From an uncultured Bacteroidales bacterium (GTDB taxonomy: Bacteria > Bacteroidota > Bacteroidia > Bacteroidales > UBA3663): a stretch of 64,000 nt of DNA. The translations under genes were made by a program, and so were the position numbers. Shown one piece after another: positions 1 through 8,710 of this stretch. The notes beneath the pieces were generated by a model that worked only from the letters and a program-made list of their open reading frames with translations, ran no database searches and was not told the DNA's origin. The DNA lies in NCBI GenBank assembly GCA_905235375.1, contig CAJOLH010000005.1, positions 44,492-108,491 of the forward strand, in the 5' to 3' direction. Position 1 is the first letter of the stretch; each line of letters opens with the position of its first letter.

Positions 1-1
1 G

Positions 2-3000
2 TATAGCAATTCGTTCAGCATTCTTGGTGGCCAGAGCTACAATCCGTACGAAGGACCCGAATTTGCCCGATTCTACGAACCCGATGAGCATCATATCCTC
101 TCGTATGGTACGCAGCAGATGGAGCAGCCCGATATCCGTATCAGTGTCGATGGCGAGCAGAGTGCCAAGACGCTAACGTTGACAGATATTCCATCAGGAC
201 AGAAGAAGAACCTGGTGCTGCATCTGTCGAACAACAACCAGACGCAGCAGCCGTTCGACATGACCTATAATCTGGCCCTTGTCGAGACGTCCAACACGAA
301 TGGCCTGCAGGTCTATATGGATGGTGTTCCCATGAGTGGTCGTTCGGTACTTATCCCCAAGGGTGAGACTGTGCTGAAGAACATCACCATCAACCAGACC
401 GACCAGAGCAAGCTCAAGTACGAAGGCGTGAAGATACGTTTCACTTCGCCCTATCAATCCTTGTCCATCTATGATGAGGTGACCCTCAACGCTACCTTTG
501 TGCCAAGTTCATCACCCGTTGACCTCATCATCAGCGAGCCAGTATTCAACAGCACCAGTCCTGACAGCATTGAGATGAGGATTGCCAACTTCAACCGCAA
601 CTTCACCGGTCTGAAGAATATTGGTGTTCAATACCAGTTCGAAGGCAGTACGACCTGGACGGAATTCTGCCGGTTCGACTCGGCCTACATCAGTGAACAT
701 ATCGTTCCCGATCGTGGCTACCTGCGCAAGTGGATCGATATGCGTAATGATGTCAGCTATCCCCAGGGCAGTTACAAGTTCCGTGCATTCACGATGACAC
801 AATACGGCAACGATGATGTGTATGCCTATAGCGACGAGGTGACCGTCATCAAGGACAACATCAGTCCGCGAACCCTCACTACACCCACGCCCGCCAATGG
901 TATTCTGGGCCACGGCGACGATATGAGCATCGAATTCAACGAGGACATCGTCCCGGGTTACGTTGGTGATAAGAATGTCATTGTCACTTCAAAACTCAAT
1001 GGTGCACCTGTCGATCACGAGGTGGCTCTCAGAATGATTCCCTGGGGTCAGGCTTCTAAAACAACCAGCCCGATCTTCATCCATGGCGACTTTACGATCG
1101 ACTTCTGGATGAAATGGACTTTAAACGGCCTGCTGATGTGTCAAGGAGAGACTTTGCAGTTGTTCTACATTGGCATTGAAGAAGATGGAAGGGTTACCCT
1201 CAAAATGGGTGATACCGAGCTGACTAGTCTCGTAGGTATTCCGCGCAATACATGGACTTACGTTGCTTTGAACTACAAAAACAGCACCCAGAAAGTCTCG
1301 ATGCTTGCTGAATGGGATGATCAATCCAAGCTTCTTTTCGACAATGAAATAGTTGATTTCTCCCGTTTCGAGGCCTTGAGCGTAGCCAACGTGAACAATC
1401 TCTATATCGGTCGTGGCATCGATGGCTCGATACACGATCTAAGTATCTACAATGTGTGTCTCGACGTTTTTGATGTAGCTTCGAGGAAGTACGTCTCGAA
1501 AGATACCTATGTGTATGGTCTCCTTCATCATTGGCCCATGGATGAAGGCCATGGAACCGTGGCTTCCGACAGCCGTCACATCAACGACCTTGAGGTGAAC
1601 GACCGATGGGAGATTCACAATGTGAACTACTCCCTCTCGATCGCCGACTCGGATGATGTCTATGCAGATATTTCACGCATCGGCACCTCCATTGGCGAGA
1701 GTTATGCTATTGAATTATGGTGTAATATCCTAAACAAGAACGAGGGCACGCTGTTTGAGACTGGACGTTCTGACCTGTCGCGTCTCCGTCTGCGCTATGA
1801 TGCAGATATGAATCTTGTGCTCGACTATGGCGAAAAGTCACAGATCGTTGCCAGCCATGAGGATTTCCCTGACTACGGTAATTGGCATCATCTGGCACTC
1901 AACGTGGTTCGTGGACAGGCAGCCAGTTTCTATTACAACAGCCATCGTACGGCAGTCATCTCCGAACAGGATGTTCCTGCGATCGAAGGTTCGCAGATGA
2001 AGCTTGGAACCGGGCTTACGGGACAGATTGACGAGTTGCGCATCTGGAATGCCACGATGACTGAGAATCGATTGCTCTCGAACATCTACCAATGTCTTGA
2101 TACGGCCGATGTTTATTCCCTTGGCTTGGTGGCATACTATCCATTTGAGAAACAGGACACCATCAATGGAATCCCCACCAAGGGAGCAACACTCAGAAAT
2201 CTGGCTCCAGTCAGCTATGCAGATACTCTTGCCATTCATGCCAAAGAATCGTCATTGACGCACATCTATGTACCACCTCTTAAAAATGCACCAGTCGAAA
2301 CAAGACTCGTTGCATCACCGGTGGCCTCTGAGCGCAAGGTCGTTGTACGGCTGACGGGTGTTGGTATCACTCCGCGTGATATTGAGGGCTCTACCCTTAA
2401 CATCACTGTCGCACAGATTCACGATATGCACGGCAACGTGTCACAACCCATCCGCTGGACAGCCTACGTGCAGCAGAACACGCTCAAGTGGGAGAAGGAT
2501 ACGGTCAACATATTCAAGATGTATGGCGATGAAGCCACGTTCGATGTCAATATCGTCAACAAGGGAGCAACAGTTGAATACTATTCCGTACAAAATCTGC
2601 CCCAGTGGCTCACGCTGATTGAAGGTGATACTTCGGAGGATGTTGATCCACTCTCGACCAAGACTTTGCGTTTCTCTATCAACCCGTTCACACCTATTGG
2701 TGACTACGACCTGACAATCGGGTTAAAGGGCAATTTCGAGATTCTCGAGCCACTGCGTATCGTTATGAAGGTTCGTGGCGAGAAACCTCAGTGGTCGGTC
2801 GATCCGACGGCCTACGAACATCAGATGACCATCATCGGTCTTGTGCGTTTCAACGGATTCATCATGGATAATCCCGAGAGCATTGTCGCTGCCTTCATCG
2901 ATGGCGAATGTCGTGGTCTGGCTTCTCCGTCCAATATTCTTAACAGTGCTTATGTGACACTCAACATTTATGGCGACAGTTACAGTAATATGGACTATCA

Positions 3001-4225
3001 GAAGCCCGTTACGTTCTCCATCTGGGATGCATCTACCGGCATGACCTATATTGACGCAAATGTGACAATTCCAGACGATGACAGTGGTCAGGTGCTCTTC
3101 GAACACGATATGCTCCTGGGTGACTACACTCGTCCTGTGATTTGGACCAAGAGCAACAAGGCTGAGCAGCATATTCCCATTCATGTGAACTGGAACTGGA
3201 TCTCACTCGGAGTCAATCCTGAGGACAATCATCCTTACAAGGTGTTTGCAGACTATGATGGATGGGCACTCTCCATCAAGGATCATGGTTCGGAGGTGGC
3301 TTGGAGCAATGGCACGCAATGGAAGGGCACCCTCTCAGTGGGCGCCAACACAATGTACAAACTCAAGGTGACCAGTCTGCCTGAGAGTCCCGTACTGCCT
3401 TCGCAGCTCGCTGTCATTGGCCAGCAGGTCAATCTCTACGAAACGCCCGTCGAACTTAGTGAGGGCTGGAACTGGATAGCCTACACACCACTCTATACGA
3501 TGACTGTCGGTGAAGCGCTTGCTGGAGCCGATCCACAGTTTGGCGACCGCATAAAGTCGCAGACGGCTATCGCCATCTATGGACTTAACGGCTGGGTAGG
3601 CAATCTCACTGCCCTCGAGAGCGGCCATGGCTATTTGTACTACAGCACTGATCCCGGCGATAAGATGTTCTTCTATCCGTCGCTGAACCTGGCAAATCCA
3701 TTCCAGCTTAAAGCTCATGCCATGATGGCCCTTGCCCGCACGGGCGACCAGCCTACCATCTTCACACCTGTCGATAAGCATCTCTATCCCGACAACATGA
3801 CGATGGTCGTGCAGCTTACCGACGGAGAATCCGTAGTCGATACCTGTGAGGTTGCCGTGTTTATCGATGGCGAATGTCGTGCCGCCACCCGAGCAATCGA
3901 CGGACTCTATTACCTCATCATCGCGGGTGAGGGCAGCAATGTCCCGATGGAGATTGTCACCTGCCTCGATGATCGTGTCGTCCTGCTGGACAATTCGCAT
4001 GTCTTCGTCAGCGATGACAACATCGGAGATCCATGGTCGCCCTTCATCATCGACCTGCAGCATCTGCCCGAAGGTATCATCAATATTGATGCCGATGACT
4101 ATGATCCTGATGCATGGTACACGCTTCAGGGATTCCGGCTGAGTGATCGTCCCGAGTTGCCTGGCATCTACATCCATAATGGACAGAAGGTGTCTATCGG
4201 TCGGAAGGCTATCGAAAATCGTTGA
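2..4225 (+). CDS. Large secreted LamG-domain protein, 5' end outside window
   Basis: The frame is open to the left edge, so the N-terminus and any signal peptide lie outside; 1407 residues are visible. Two LamG/concanavalin-A-like segments are visible, roughly residues 366-493 ('TIDFWMKW' to the 'LYIGRGIDGSIHDLSIYN' strand) and 566-700 ('YAIELWCN' to 'GQIDELRIWN'). An Ig-like region follows. A motif 'FIDGECR' occurs twice (near 965 and 1287), each in a similar beta-rich repeat, with 'WNWIS' and 'WNWIA' between them. The last residues, 'WYTLQGFRL...GIYIHNGQKV', match the short C-terminal tail common on Prevotella extracellular proteins. LamG domains usually bind glycans or matrix proteins, so a cell-surface adhesin or glycan-binding role is likely. 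No catalytic motif was recognised. The domain calls are moderately sure; the function is inference. Confidence 0.85.
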   Translation, partial: YSNSFSILGGQSYNPYEGPEFARFYEPDEHHILSYGTQQMEQPDIRISVDGEQSAKTLTLTDIPSGQKKNLVLHLSNNNQTQQPFDMTYNLALVETSNTNGLQVYMDGVPMSGRSVLIPKGETVLKNITINQTDQSKLKYEGVKIRFTSPYQSLSIYDEVTLNATFVPSSSPVDLIISEPVFNSTSPDSIEMRIANFNRNFTGLKNIGVQYQFEGSTTWTEFCRFDSAYISEHIVPDRGYLRKWIDMRNDVSYPQGSYKFRAFTMTQYGNDDVYAYSDEVTVIKDNISPRTLTTPTPANGILGHGDDMSIEFNEDIVPGYVGDKNVIVTSKLNGAPVDHEVALRMIPWGQASKTTSPIFIHGDFTIDFWMKWTLNGLLMCQGETLQLFYIGIEEDGRVTLKMGDTELTSLVGIPRNTWTYVALNYKNSTQKVSMLAEWDDQSKLLFDNEIVDFSRFEALSVANVNNLYIGRGIDGSIHDLSIYNVCLDVFDVASRKYVSKDTYVYGLLHHWPMDEGHGTVASDSRHINDLEVNDRWEIHNVNYSLSIADSDDVYADISRIGTSIGESYAIELWCNILNKNEGTLFETGRSDLSRLRLRYDADMNLVLDYGEKSQIVASHEDFPDYGNWHHLALNVVRGQAASFYYNSHRTAVISEQDVPAIEGSQMKLGTGLTGQIDELRIWNATMTENRLLSNIYQCLDTADVYSLGLVAYYPFEKQDTINGIPTKGATLRNLAPVSYADTLAIHAKESSLTHIYVPPLKNAPVETRLVASPVASERKVVVRLTGVGITPRDIEGSTLNITVAQIHDMHGNVSQPIRWTAYVQQNTLKWEKDTVNIFKMYGDEATFDVNIVNKGATVEYYSVQNLPQWLTLIEGDTSEDVDPLSTKTLRFSINPFTPIGDYDLTIGLKGNFEILEPLRIVMKVRGEKPQWSVDPTAYEHQMTIIGLVRFNGFIMDNPESIVAAFIDGECRGLASPSNILNSAYVTLNIYGDSYSNMDYQKPVTFSIWDASTGMTYIDANVTIPDDDSGQVLFEHDMLLGDYTRPVIWTKSNKAEQHIPIHVNWNWISLGVNPEDNHPYKVFADYDGWALSIKDHGSEVAWSNGTQWKGTLSVGANTMYKLKVTSLPESPVLPSQLAVIGQQVNLYETPVELSEGWNWIAYTPLYTMTVGEALAGADPQFGDRIKSQTAIAIYGLNGWVGNLTALESGHGYLYYSTDPGDKMFFYPSLNLANPFQLKAHAMMALARTGDQPTIFTPVDKHLYPDNMTMVVQLTDGESVVDTCEVAVFIDGECRAATRAIDGLYYLIIAGEGSNVPMEIVTCLDDRVVLLDNSHVFVSDDNIGDPWSPFIIDLQHLPEGIINIDADDYDPDAWYTLQGFRLSDRPELPGIYIHNGQKVSIGRKAIENR

Positions 4226-4251
4226 TTCGTCAATTTTATTCTTGAAATCAT

Positions 4252-4279
4252 GCAGGCTCGTCCGTTAGGATGAGCCTGC
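4252..4279 (+). terminator. Hairpin terminator after the LamG protein gene
   Basis: GCAGGCTC (4252-4259) pairs with GAGCCTGC (4272-4279). TCC/GGA extends the stem inward around a GTTA loop, and a T-rich stretch (TGTTTTAGTTTT) follows. It lies 26 bases after the stop codon. Confidence 0.7.
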
Positions 4280-4345
4280 TGTTTTAGTTTTGAGGTAAAC
4301 TTCTGCGAAAATGAAGCTGATACGATGGCAAGGTCAGAAAATTTT

Positions 4346-4760
4346 GCAAATGGAACGCGTAAGGACGTTGACACTCCATTTCCCGTAGCAAATGGGACGC
4401 GTAGGGACGTTGACGCTCCATTTCCCGTAGCAAATGGAACGCGTAGGGACGTTGACGCTCCATTTCCTGTAGCAGATGGAACGCGTAGGGACGTTGACGC
4501 TCCATTTCTCGCAGCAAATGGAACGCGTAGGGACGTTGACGCTCCATTTCCCGTAGCAAATGGAACGCGTAGGGACGTCGACGTTCCATTTCCTGTAGCA
4601 AATGGAACGCTTAGGGACGTTGACGCTCCATTTCCCGCAGCAAATGGAACGCGTAGGGACGTTGACGCTCCATTTCCCGTAGCAAATGGAACGCTTAGGG
4701 ACGTTGACGCTCCATTTCTCGTAGCAAATGGAACGCCTACGGACGCAGACGTTCCATTTC
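4346..4760. repeat. Tandem array, about ten 42-bp units
   Basis: About ten head-to-tail units of 42 bp, each with the core AAATGGAACGCGTAGGGACG and ending CTCCATTT. AAATGGA and TCCATTT form an inverted pair within each unit. In one unit (near 4560-4590) the arms extend to AAATGGAACG/CGTTCCATTT. Units differ by only a few substitutions. Because 42 is divisible by 3, both strands stay open and produce spurious reading frames. There are no unique spacers, so it is not CRISPR. Confidence 0.93.
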
Positions 4761-4861
4761 AGGAATAATTGGTGATTTTCGAAAATGCAAGCAACTTTCT
4801 ACGATCAGATATGTAAAAATCCCTCTTCAATAGATGAAATTTCCTCATTTCTTTCCCATAA

Positions 4862-4894
4862 TTTTGGATATTGCTAAATAAGATGCTATCTTTG
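4862..4894 (+). promoter_or_regulatory. Bacteroidetes-type promoter for the DUF4298 gene
   Basis: TTTTGG (4862-4867), a 19-base spacer and TATCTTTG (4887-4894) match the Bacteroidetes -33/-7 pattern. The expected start of transcription is about 27 bases before the ATG at 4929. Confidence 0.7.
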
Positions 4895-4928
4895 CAACAA
4901 AAATTTCTTATAGTTTTGAGTTATTATT

Positions 4929-5219
4929 ATGGACGTAGAAAGAATCAAACAGATGGAAATGCGGTTCGACCTTGTGTCGGATGCTGTGAAAAGAATGTCG
5001 GACGCACTCGACGTGTATGAATCGATTAAGGTCTCACTGAACACACTCAATGAATATTATGGCAGCGAGGAATGGAAACGGGACCTTTCTGACGATGAAG
5101 CCGGACTGCTGCCCAAAGACCTCAAGCGAGGCGTTCTGTCGGAAGATGGCATCTGGGATCTGCTTTGCGATCACACAAGTCTGTTGGAACGAATGAAACA
5201 GATTTGCCAGGAAGAATAA
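4929..5219 (+). CDS. DUF4298 family protein
   Basis: A 96-residue acidic, mostly helical protein. The stretch 'LNEYYGSEEW' followed by 'LLPKDLKRGVLSEDGIWDLL' is the conserved core of DUF4298, a small cytoplasmic family of unknown function. Length and motif order fit the whole family, so it is complete. It has its own promoter at 4862-4894 and ends just before a terminator shared with the convergent uxaA gene, so it appears to be a single-gene unit. Nothing in the sequence indicates its function. Confidence 0.88.
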   Translation: MDVERIKQMEMRFDLVSDAVKRMSDALDVYESIKVSLNTLNEYYGSEEWKRDLSDDEAGLLPKDLKRGVLSEDGIWDLLCDHTSLLERMKQICQEE

Positions 5220-5225
5220 CTGAAA

Positions 5226-5260
5226 AAAGCGTGCCTGGATTATTCGTCCAAGCACGCTTT
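5226..5260. terminator. Bidirectional terminator between the DUF4298 gene and uxaA
   Basis: AAAGCGTGC (5226-5234) pairs perfectly with GCACGCTTT (5252-5260). The A-run on one side and T-run on the other let it work for both convergent genes. Confidence 0.8.
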
Positions 5261-5281
5261 ATTAAGATACGTGGGAGTATG

Positions 5282-6790
5282 TTATAGCGTTACACCGTTC
5301 TTGAAGATTGAAATCTCGTGGATGCCTGCAACTTCATTGTGGGTGTACTCGCCATTGGCCACGCGGAGAATCTTGGCTGTAAATTCCTTGACAACTTCGT
5401 CCATGCTCTTGTCTTCGACCAGCACACCGGCATTGAAGTCAATCCAATTGGGCTTGCGCTGATAGAGGCCGGAATTGGTGCTGACCTTCATGGTGGGCAC
5501 GAAGGTGCCGAATGGCGTGCCACGACCTGTGGTGAAGAGTACAATCTGACAACCTGCCGCAGCGAGGGCTGTAGCTGCCACAAGGTCGTTGCCGGGAGCA
5601 GAGAGCAGGTTGAGGCCGTTGTTCTTGAGGCGATCGCCATACTCCATAACACCGCAAACCACCGAACTGCCGGATTTCTGGGTGCAGCCGAGAGCTTTCT
5701 CTTCGAGTGTGGAAATGCCGCCTGCCTTGTTGCCTGGTGAAGGATTTTCGCCGCAAGGTTCGCCGTGCGAGAGGAAGTAGTTCTTGAAGTTGTTGATGAG
5801 CGAGATGGTCTCATCGAGCAATTCGTCATTGCCGCAACGCTCCATCAGGATGGTCTCGGCACCGAACATTTCGGGAACCTCGGTGAGGATGGTGGTGCCG
5901 CCCTGTTTTTCGCAGAGGAAATCGGAGAAGGCACCCAGAAGCGGATTTGCCGTGATGCCCGAGAAGCCATCCGATCCACCACACTTGAGGCCAATGCGCA
6001 GCTTGCTGGCAGGCACGGTCTGACGCTTGTCCTGCTGTGCCTTCTTGACGAGTTCGGTGAGGAGATTGACGCCGTATGGTACCTCGTCGCCCTGCACTTC
6101 CTGGCAAATCATGAACTTCACGCGATCCTTGTTGTAGTCGCCGCAGAATTCCTCGAAGACGCGAGGCTGGTTGTTCTCACATCCCAGGCCGACAACGAGG
6201 ATGGCTCCTGCATTGGGATGATGTACCATGTCGCGCAGGATCTTCTTGGTGTTCTCGTGGTCCTCGCTCAGCTGTGAGCAGCCGAAGTTGTGCGGGAAGT
6301 TGAAGATACCATCAATGCCCTCAATCTTGTCGCCACCAAAAGCAGCACGGGTCTTCTCGACAATCTGCTTGATGATGCCGTTGACGCAGCCGACCGTAGG
6401 AATTACCCAAACCTCATTGCGGATGCCGACCTGTCCATCGAGACGAACATAGCCCTCGAAGGTGAGCTGCGGGCCGGATGGCTCCTGGCGCTTCATGCCC
6501 TTGATGCGGATGTTGCTGTAGTCGAGCGTGCCCGCAAGGTTGGTCTTGATGTCCTCGTGGTCGAGGTATGAACCCTGCTTGATGGCATGGCGGGCATGAC
6601 CGATAGGGAATCCGTATTTGATGATGTTCTCGCCCTCGGCAAAGTCCTTGAGCGCACACTTGTGGCCTGCTGGAATGTCGGTGATAAGGGTGACCTGCTG
6701 ACCATCCACATCGACAACTGCACCTTTCGTCAATGGCTGAAGTGCCACGAAAACATTGTCGGCAGGATTGATTTTCAGAAATTGTTTCAC
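5282..6790 (-). CDS. uxaA: Altronate dehydratase (UxaA)
   Basis: 502 residues, the usual length. It dehydrates D-altronate to 2-keto-3-deoxygluconate in the cytoplasm, the third step of galacturonate breakdown. The N-terminal SAF domain (about 1-90) is followed by the D-galactarate dehydratase/altronate hydrolase domain, with 'GLGCENNQPRVFEE' (from residue 201) and 'KCGGSDGFSGITANP' (269-283) including conserved Cys residues of this iron-dependent family. It lies downstream of uxaB on the same strand, 105 bases apart, with a strong hairpin in the gap (6832-6885). It converges on the DUF4298 gene at a shared terminator. Confidence 0.95.
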   Translation of the reverse strand: MKQFLKINPADNVFVALQPLTKGAVVDVDGQQVTLITDIPAGHKCALKDFAEGENIIKYGFPIGHARHAIKQGSYLDHEDIKTNLAGTLDYSNIRIKGMKRQEPSGPQLTFEGYVRLDGQVGIRNEVWVIPTVGCVNGIIKQIVEKTRAAFGGDKIEGIDGIFNFPHNFGCSQLSEDHENTKKILRDMVHHPNAGAILVVGLGCENNQPRVFEEFCGDYNKDRVKFMICQEVQGDEVPYGVNLLTELVKKAQQDKRQTVPASKLRIGLKCGGSDGFSGITANPLLGAFSDFLCEKQGGTTILTEVPEMFGAETILMERCGNDELLDETISLINNFKNYFLSHGEPCGENPSPGNKAGGISTLEEKALGCTQKSGSSVVCGVMEYGDRLKNNGLNLLSAPGNDLVAATALAAAGCQIVLFTTGRGTPFGTFVPTMKVSTNSGLYQRKPNWIDFNAGVLVEDKSMDEVVKEFTAKILRVANGEYTHNEVAGIHEISIFKNGVTL

Positions 6791-6831
6791 TTTTGAATTA
6801 GGTTTAGATGATGTACTAATAGAAAGGAAAA

Positions 6832-6885
6832 TAGGACAATTTACGAGCGTGGTTTACAATAACCCCAGGCAGGTAAATTGTCCTA
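6832..6885 (-). terminator. Long-stem hairpin between uxaB and uxaA
   Basis: TAGGACAATTTAC (6832-6844) pairs over 13 bases with GTAAATTGTCCTA (6873-6885), with a 28-base loop. On the coding strand a TTTTCC run follows the stem. It could be a partial terminator, an mRNA-stabilising hairpin or an operator with dyad symmetry. No separate uxaA promoter was found in the gap, so some read-through from uxaB is likely. Confidence 0.5.
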
Positions 6886-6895
6886 AAAAGACTTT

Positions 6896-8374
6896 TTAGA
6901 GAATGCCCTTCACGGTTTCGAGCATACCCTTCTCCTGAATCTGGTTGAGGAAGTCGGTTACCATATCGGTCATGCCGGGAATCTCATTGAGGTTGCCTTG
7001 CTCTTTCCAGATAAGATCCACGGCACCAAGAACGCCTTCAGCCACCTTGCGGGTGTCGCCGGTTGCCCAAAGGTTGGTGAGCAGATCCATGATCTCTTGT
7101 GCATCGTTGGGCTGGATGGGAGCACCATCGGCGCGTACACCACCCTTATAATAGGTGATGATGGCTGCCAGACCAAGCACGAGGCCCTTAGGCAGTTCAC
7201 CCTTGCGCTCCAGATAAATCTTAACGCCAGGCAGATCGCGTGTCTGATACTTGGGGAATGAGTTGAGCATGATGCTGGTCACCTGATGATCGACGTATGG
7301 ATTGTCGAAGCGCTCCAGTACATCGGCAGCGAACTGCTGCAGCTCTTCCATAGGCAGGTTGAGGGTCTGCATGAGCTCTTCGAACTGTACCTTGTGGATA
7401 TACTTGCTGATGACAGGATGATGGCAGGCATCGCGCACAATGTTTACGCCACTGAGGTAAGCGACAGGGGAGAGGACGGTGTGCGGGCCATTGAGGAGGG
7501 TAACCTTCCGCTCATGATAGGGAGCCTCGCTCTCGGCAATGAGCACGTGGAGACCAGCCTTCTCGGCGGGGAACTCCTTGCGCAGGGCTGCACAAGACAT
7601 ATTGGTAGGACGCTCAATAACCCAGAGGTGGAAGATTTCGGCCTGAATCATCAGATTGTCGGCATAGCCTGCACGCTTCTGCAGCTTGGCGATGTCCTTG
7701 CGTGGGAAACCGGGAACGATGCGGTCAACGAGGGTGGCGCAGACGTAGCAGTATTTATTGAACCACTTCTTGAATGCCTCATAGTCCTTGCCGAAGTCAT
7801 CCTTCCAGAGTTCGATGTACTTCTGGATGCAATCCTTGAGGTGATGTCCGTTGAGGAAGATCAGCTCGCAAGGCATGATGATAAGTCCCTTCTTCGGGTT
7901 GCCCTTGAAGGTCTTGAAGCGACGGAAGAGGAGCTGGGTGAGCTTGCCGGGGTAAGATGATGCGGGAGCATCGGTGAACTTGCAGTTGGGATCGAAAGCG
8001 ATGCCTGCCTCGGTGGTGTTGGAGATGACGAAACGGATATCCGGCTGGTCGGCCAACGCCATGAATGCGGCATTCTGGCTGTATGGATTGAGGGCGCGGC
8101 TGATTACATCCACACGATCGAGGGTGTCAACGGGCTTTCCGTTCTGACGACCCTGCAGGTTGACGTGATAGAGGCAATCCTGACCATTGAGCCACTCCAC
8201 CATGCCACGCTCGATAGGCTGAACGACAACAACAGAGGCATTGAAGTCGGTCTTCTTGTTCATATTCCAGATGATCCAATCGACAAATGCACGGAGGAAG
8301 TTACCTTCACCAAACTGGATGATTTTCTCGGGAGCCACGCTCTTGGGCGCGGCTTGCTTGTTTAGAGCTTTCAT
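6896..8374 (-). CDS. uxaB: Tagaturonate reductase (UxaB)
   Basis: NAD-dependent reduction of D-tagaturonate to D-altronate. The mannitol dehydrogenase-type fold is indicated by 'FGEGNFLRAF' (residues 21-30), the nucleotide-binding start of the family, and by the catalytic-domain stretch 'LLNGPHTVLSPVAYLSG'. The chosen ATG at 8372-8374 gives 492 residues beginning 'MKALNKQAAP'. The open frame extends another 25 codons upstream, but those residues resemble nothing in the family and lie in the predicted 5' leader below the promoter at 8481-8510. First gene of the leftward uxaB-uxaA pair, divergent from uxaC. Confidence 0.94.
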   Translation of the reverse strand: MKALNKQAAPKSVAPEKIIQFGEGNFLRAFVDWIIWNMNKKTDFNASVVVVQPIERGMVEWLNGQDCLYHVNLQGRQNGKPVDTLDRVDVISRALNPYSQNAAFMALADQPDIRFVISNTTEAGIAFDPNCKFTDAPASSYPGKLTQLLFRRFKTFKGNPKKGLIIMPCELIFLNGHHLKDCIQKYIELWKDDFGKDYEAFKKWFNKYCYVCATLVDRIVPGFPRKDIAKLQKRAGYADNLMIQAEIFHLWVIERPTNMSCAALRKEFPAEKAGLHVLIAESEAPYHERKVTLLNGPHTVLSPVAYLSGVNIVRDACHHPVISKYIHKVQFEELMQTLNLPMEELQQFAADVLERFDNPYVDHQVTSIMLNSFPKYQTRDLPGVKIYLERKGELPKGLVLGLAAIITYYKGGVRADGAPIQPNDAQEIMDLLTNLWATGDTRKVAEGVLGAVDLIWKEQGNLNEIPGMTDMVTDFLNQIQEKGMLETVKGIL

Positions 8375-8480
8375 GTTGCTTGTTTGATAATGATTAAAGT
8401 TAGTTATGTAGGTTTTAATATAGGTCTGTTTATAACAAAAATCGTACAAAATTTGGGACGATTATGTGTAAAATTGTCTG

Positions 8481-8510
8481 CAAATATACTAATTTTATTT
8501 TTTATTCAAA
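8481..8510 (-). promoter_or_regulatory. Promoter for uxaB-uxaA
   Basis: Reading leftward: TTTG (8507-8510), an 18-base spacer and TATATTTG (8481-8488). The predicted 5' leader is about 100 bases. The A/T-rich stretch 8480-8550 is shared with the divergent uxaC promoter, so one regulator could control both arms. Confidence 0.65.
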
Positions 8511-8526
8511 AAAAAAACAGAATTTT

Positions 8527-8558
8527 TTTGCATTAAATAAAAAAAAAACGTATCTTCG
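8527..8558 (+). promoter_or_regulatory. Promoter for uxaC-kdgK-kdgA-exuT
   Basis: TTTG (8527-8530), a 20-base spacer and TATCTTCG (8551-8558), a one-base variant of TAnnTTTG. It leaves a leader of about 145 bases before uxaC. The leader holds a possible 17-codon reading frame (8563-8616) and no riboswitch or terminator that I recognise. Confidence 0.6.
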
Positions 8559-8710
8559 CCCCATGAAATTAGCAAAAACACCGCTATTTTTGCAATATTC
8601 CAATCTTAAACCTTAGCGTACGGCCTCTGTACACTGAGAATACTTAACTGAAGAAAGAACCACGCTAATCGGGTTTTATCTTATACAAACACATAAACAC
8701 TATATCTACA

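Noticed and set aside
4346..4760. CRISPR array
   Set aside because: Units are contiguous with no unique spacers, and no cas genes are present. The same holds for 44404-44764.
4325..4768. A 147-codon open frame and a minus-strand frame (4284-4601) through the 42-bp array
   Set aside because: Both strands are open only because the repeat length is divisible by three; no start signals, and the overlap with the hairpin repeats fits non-coding DNA.
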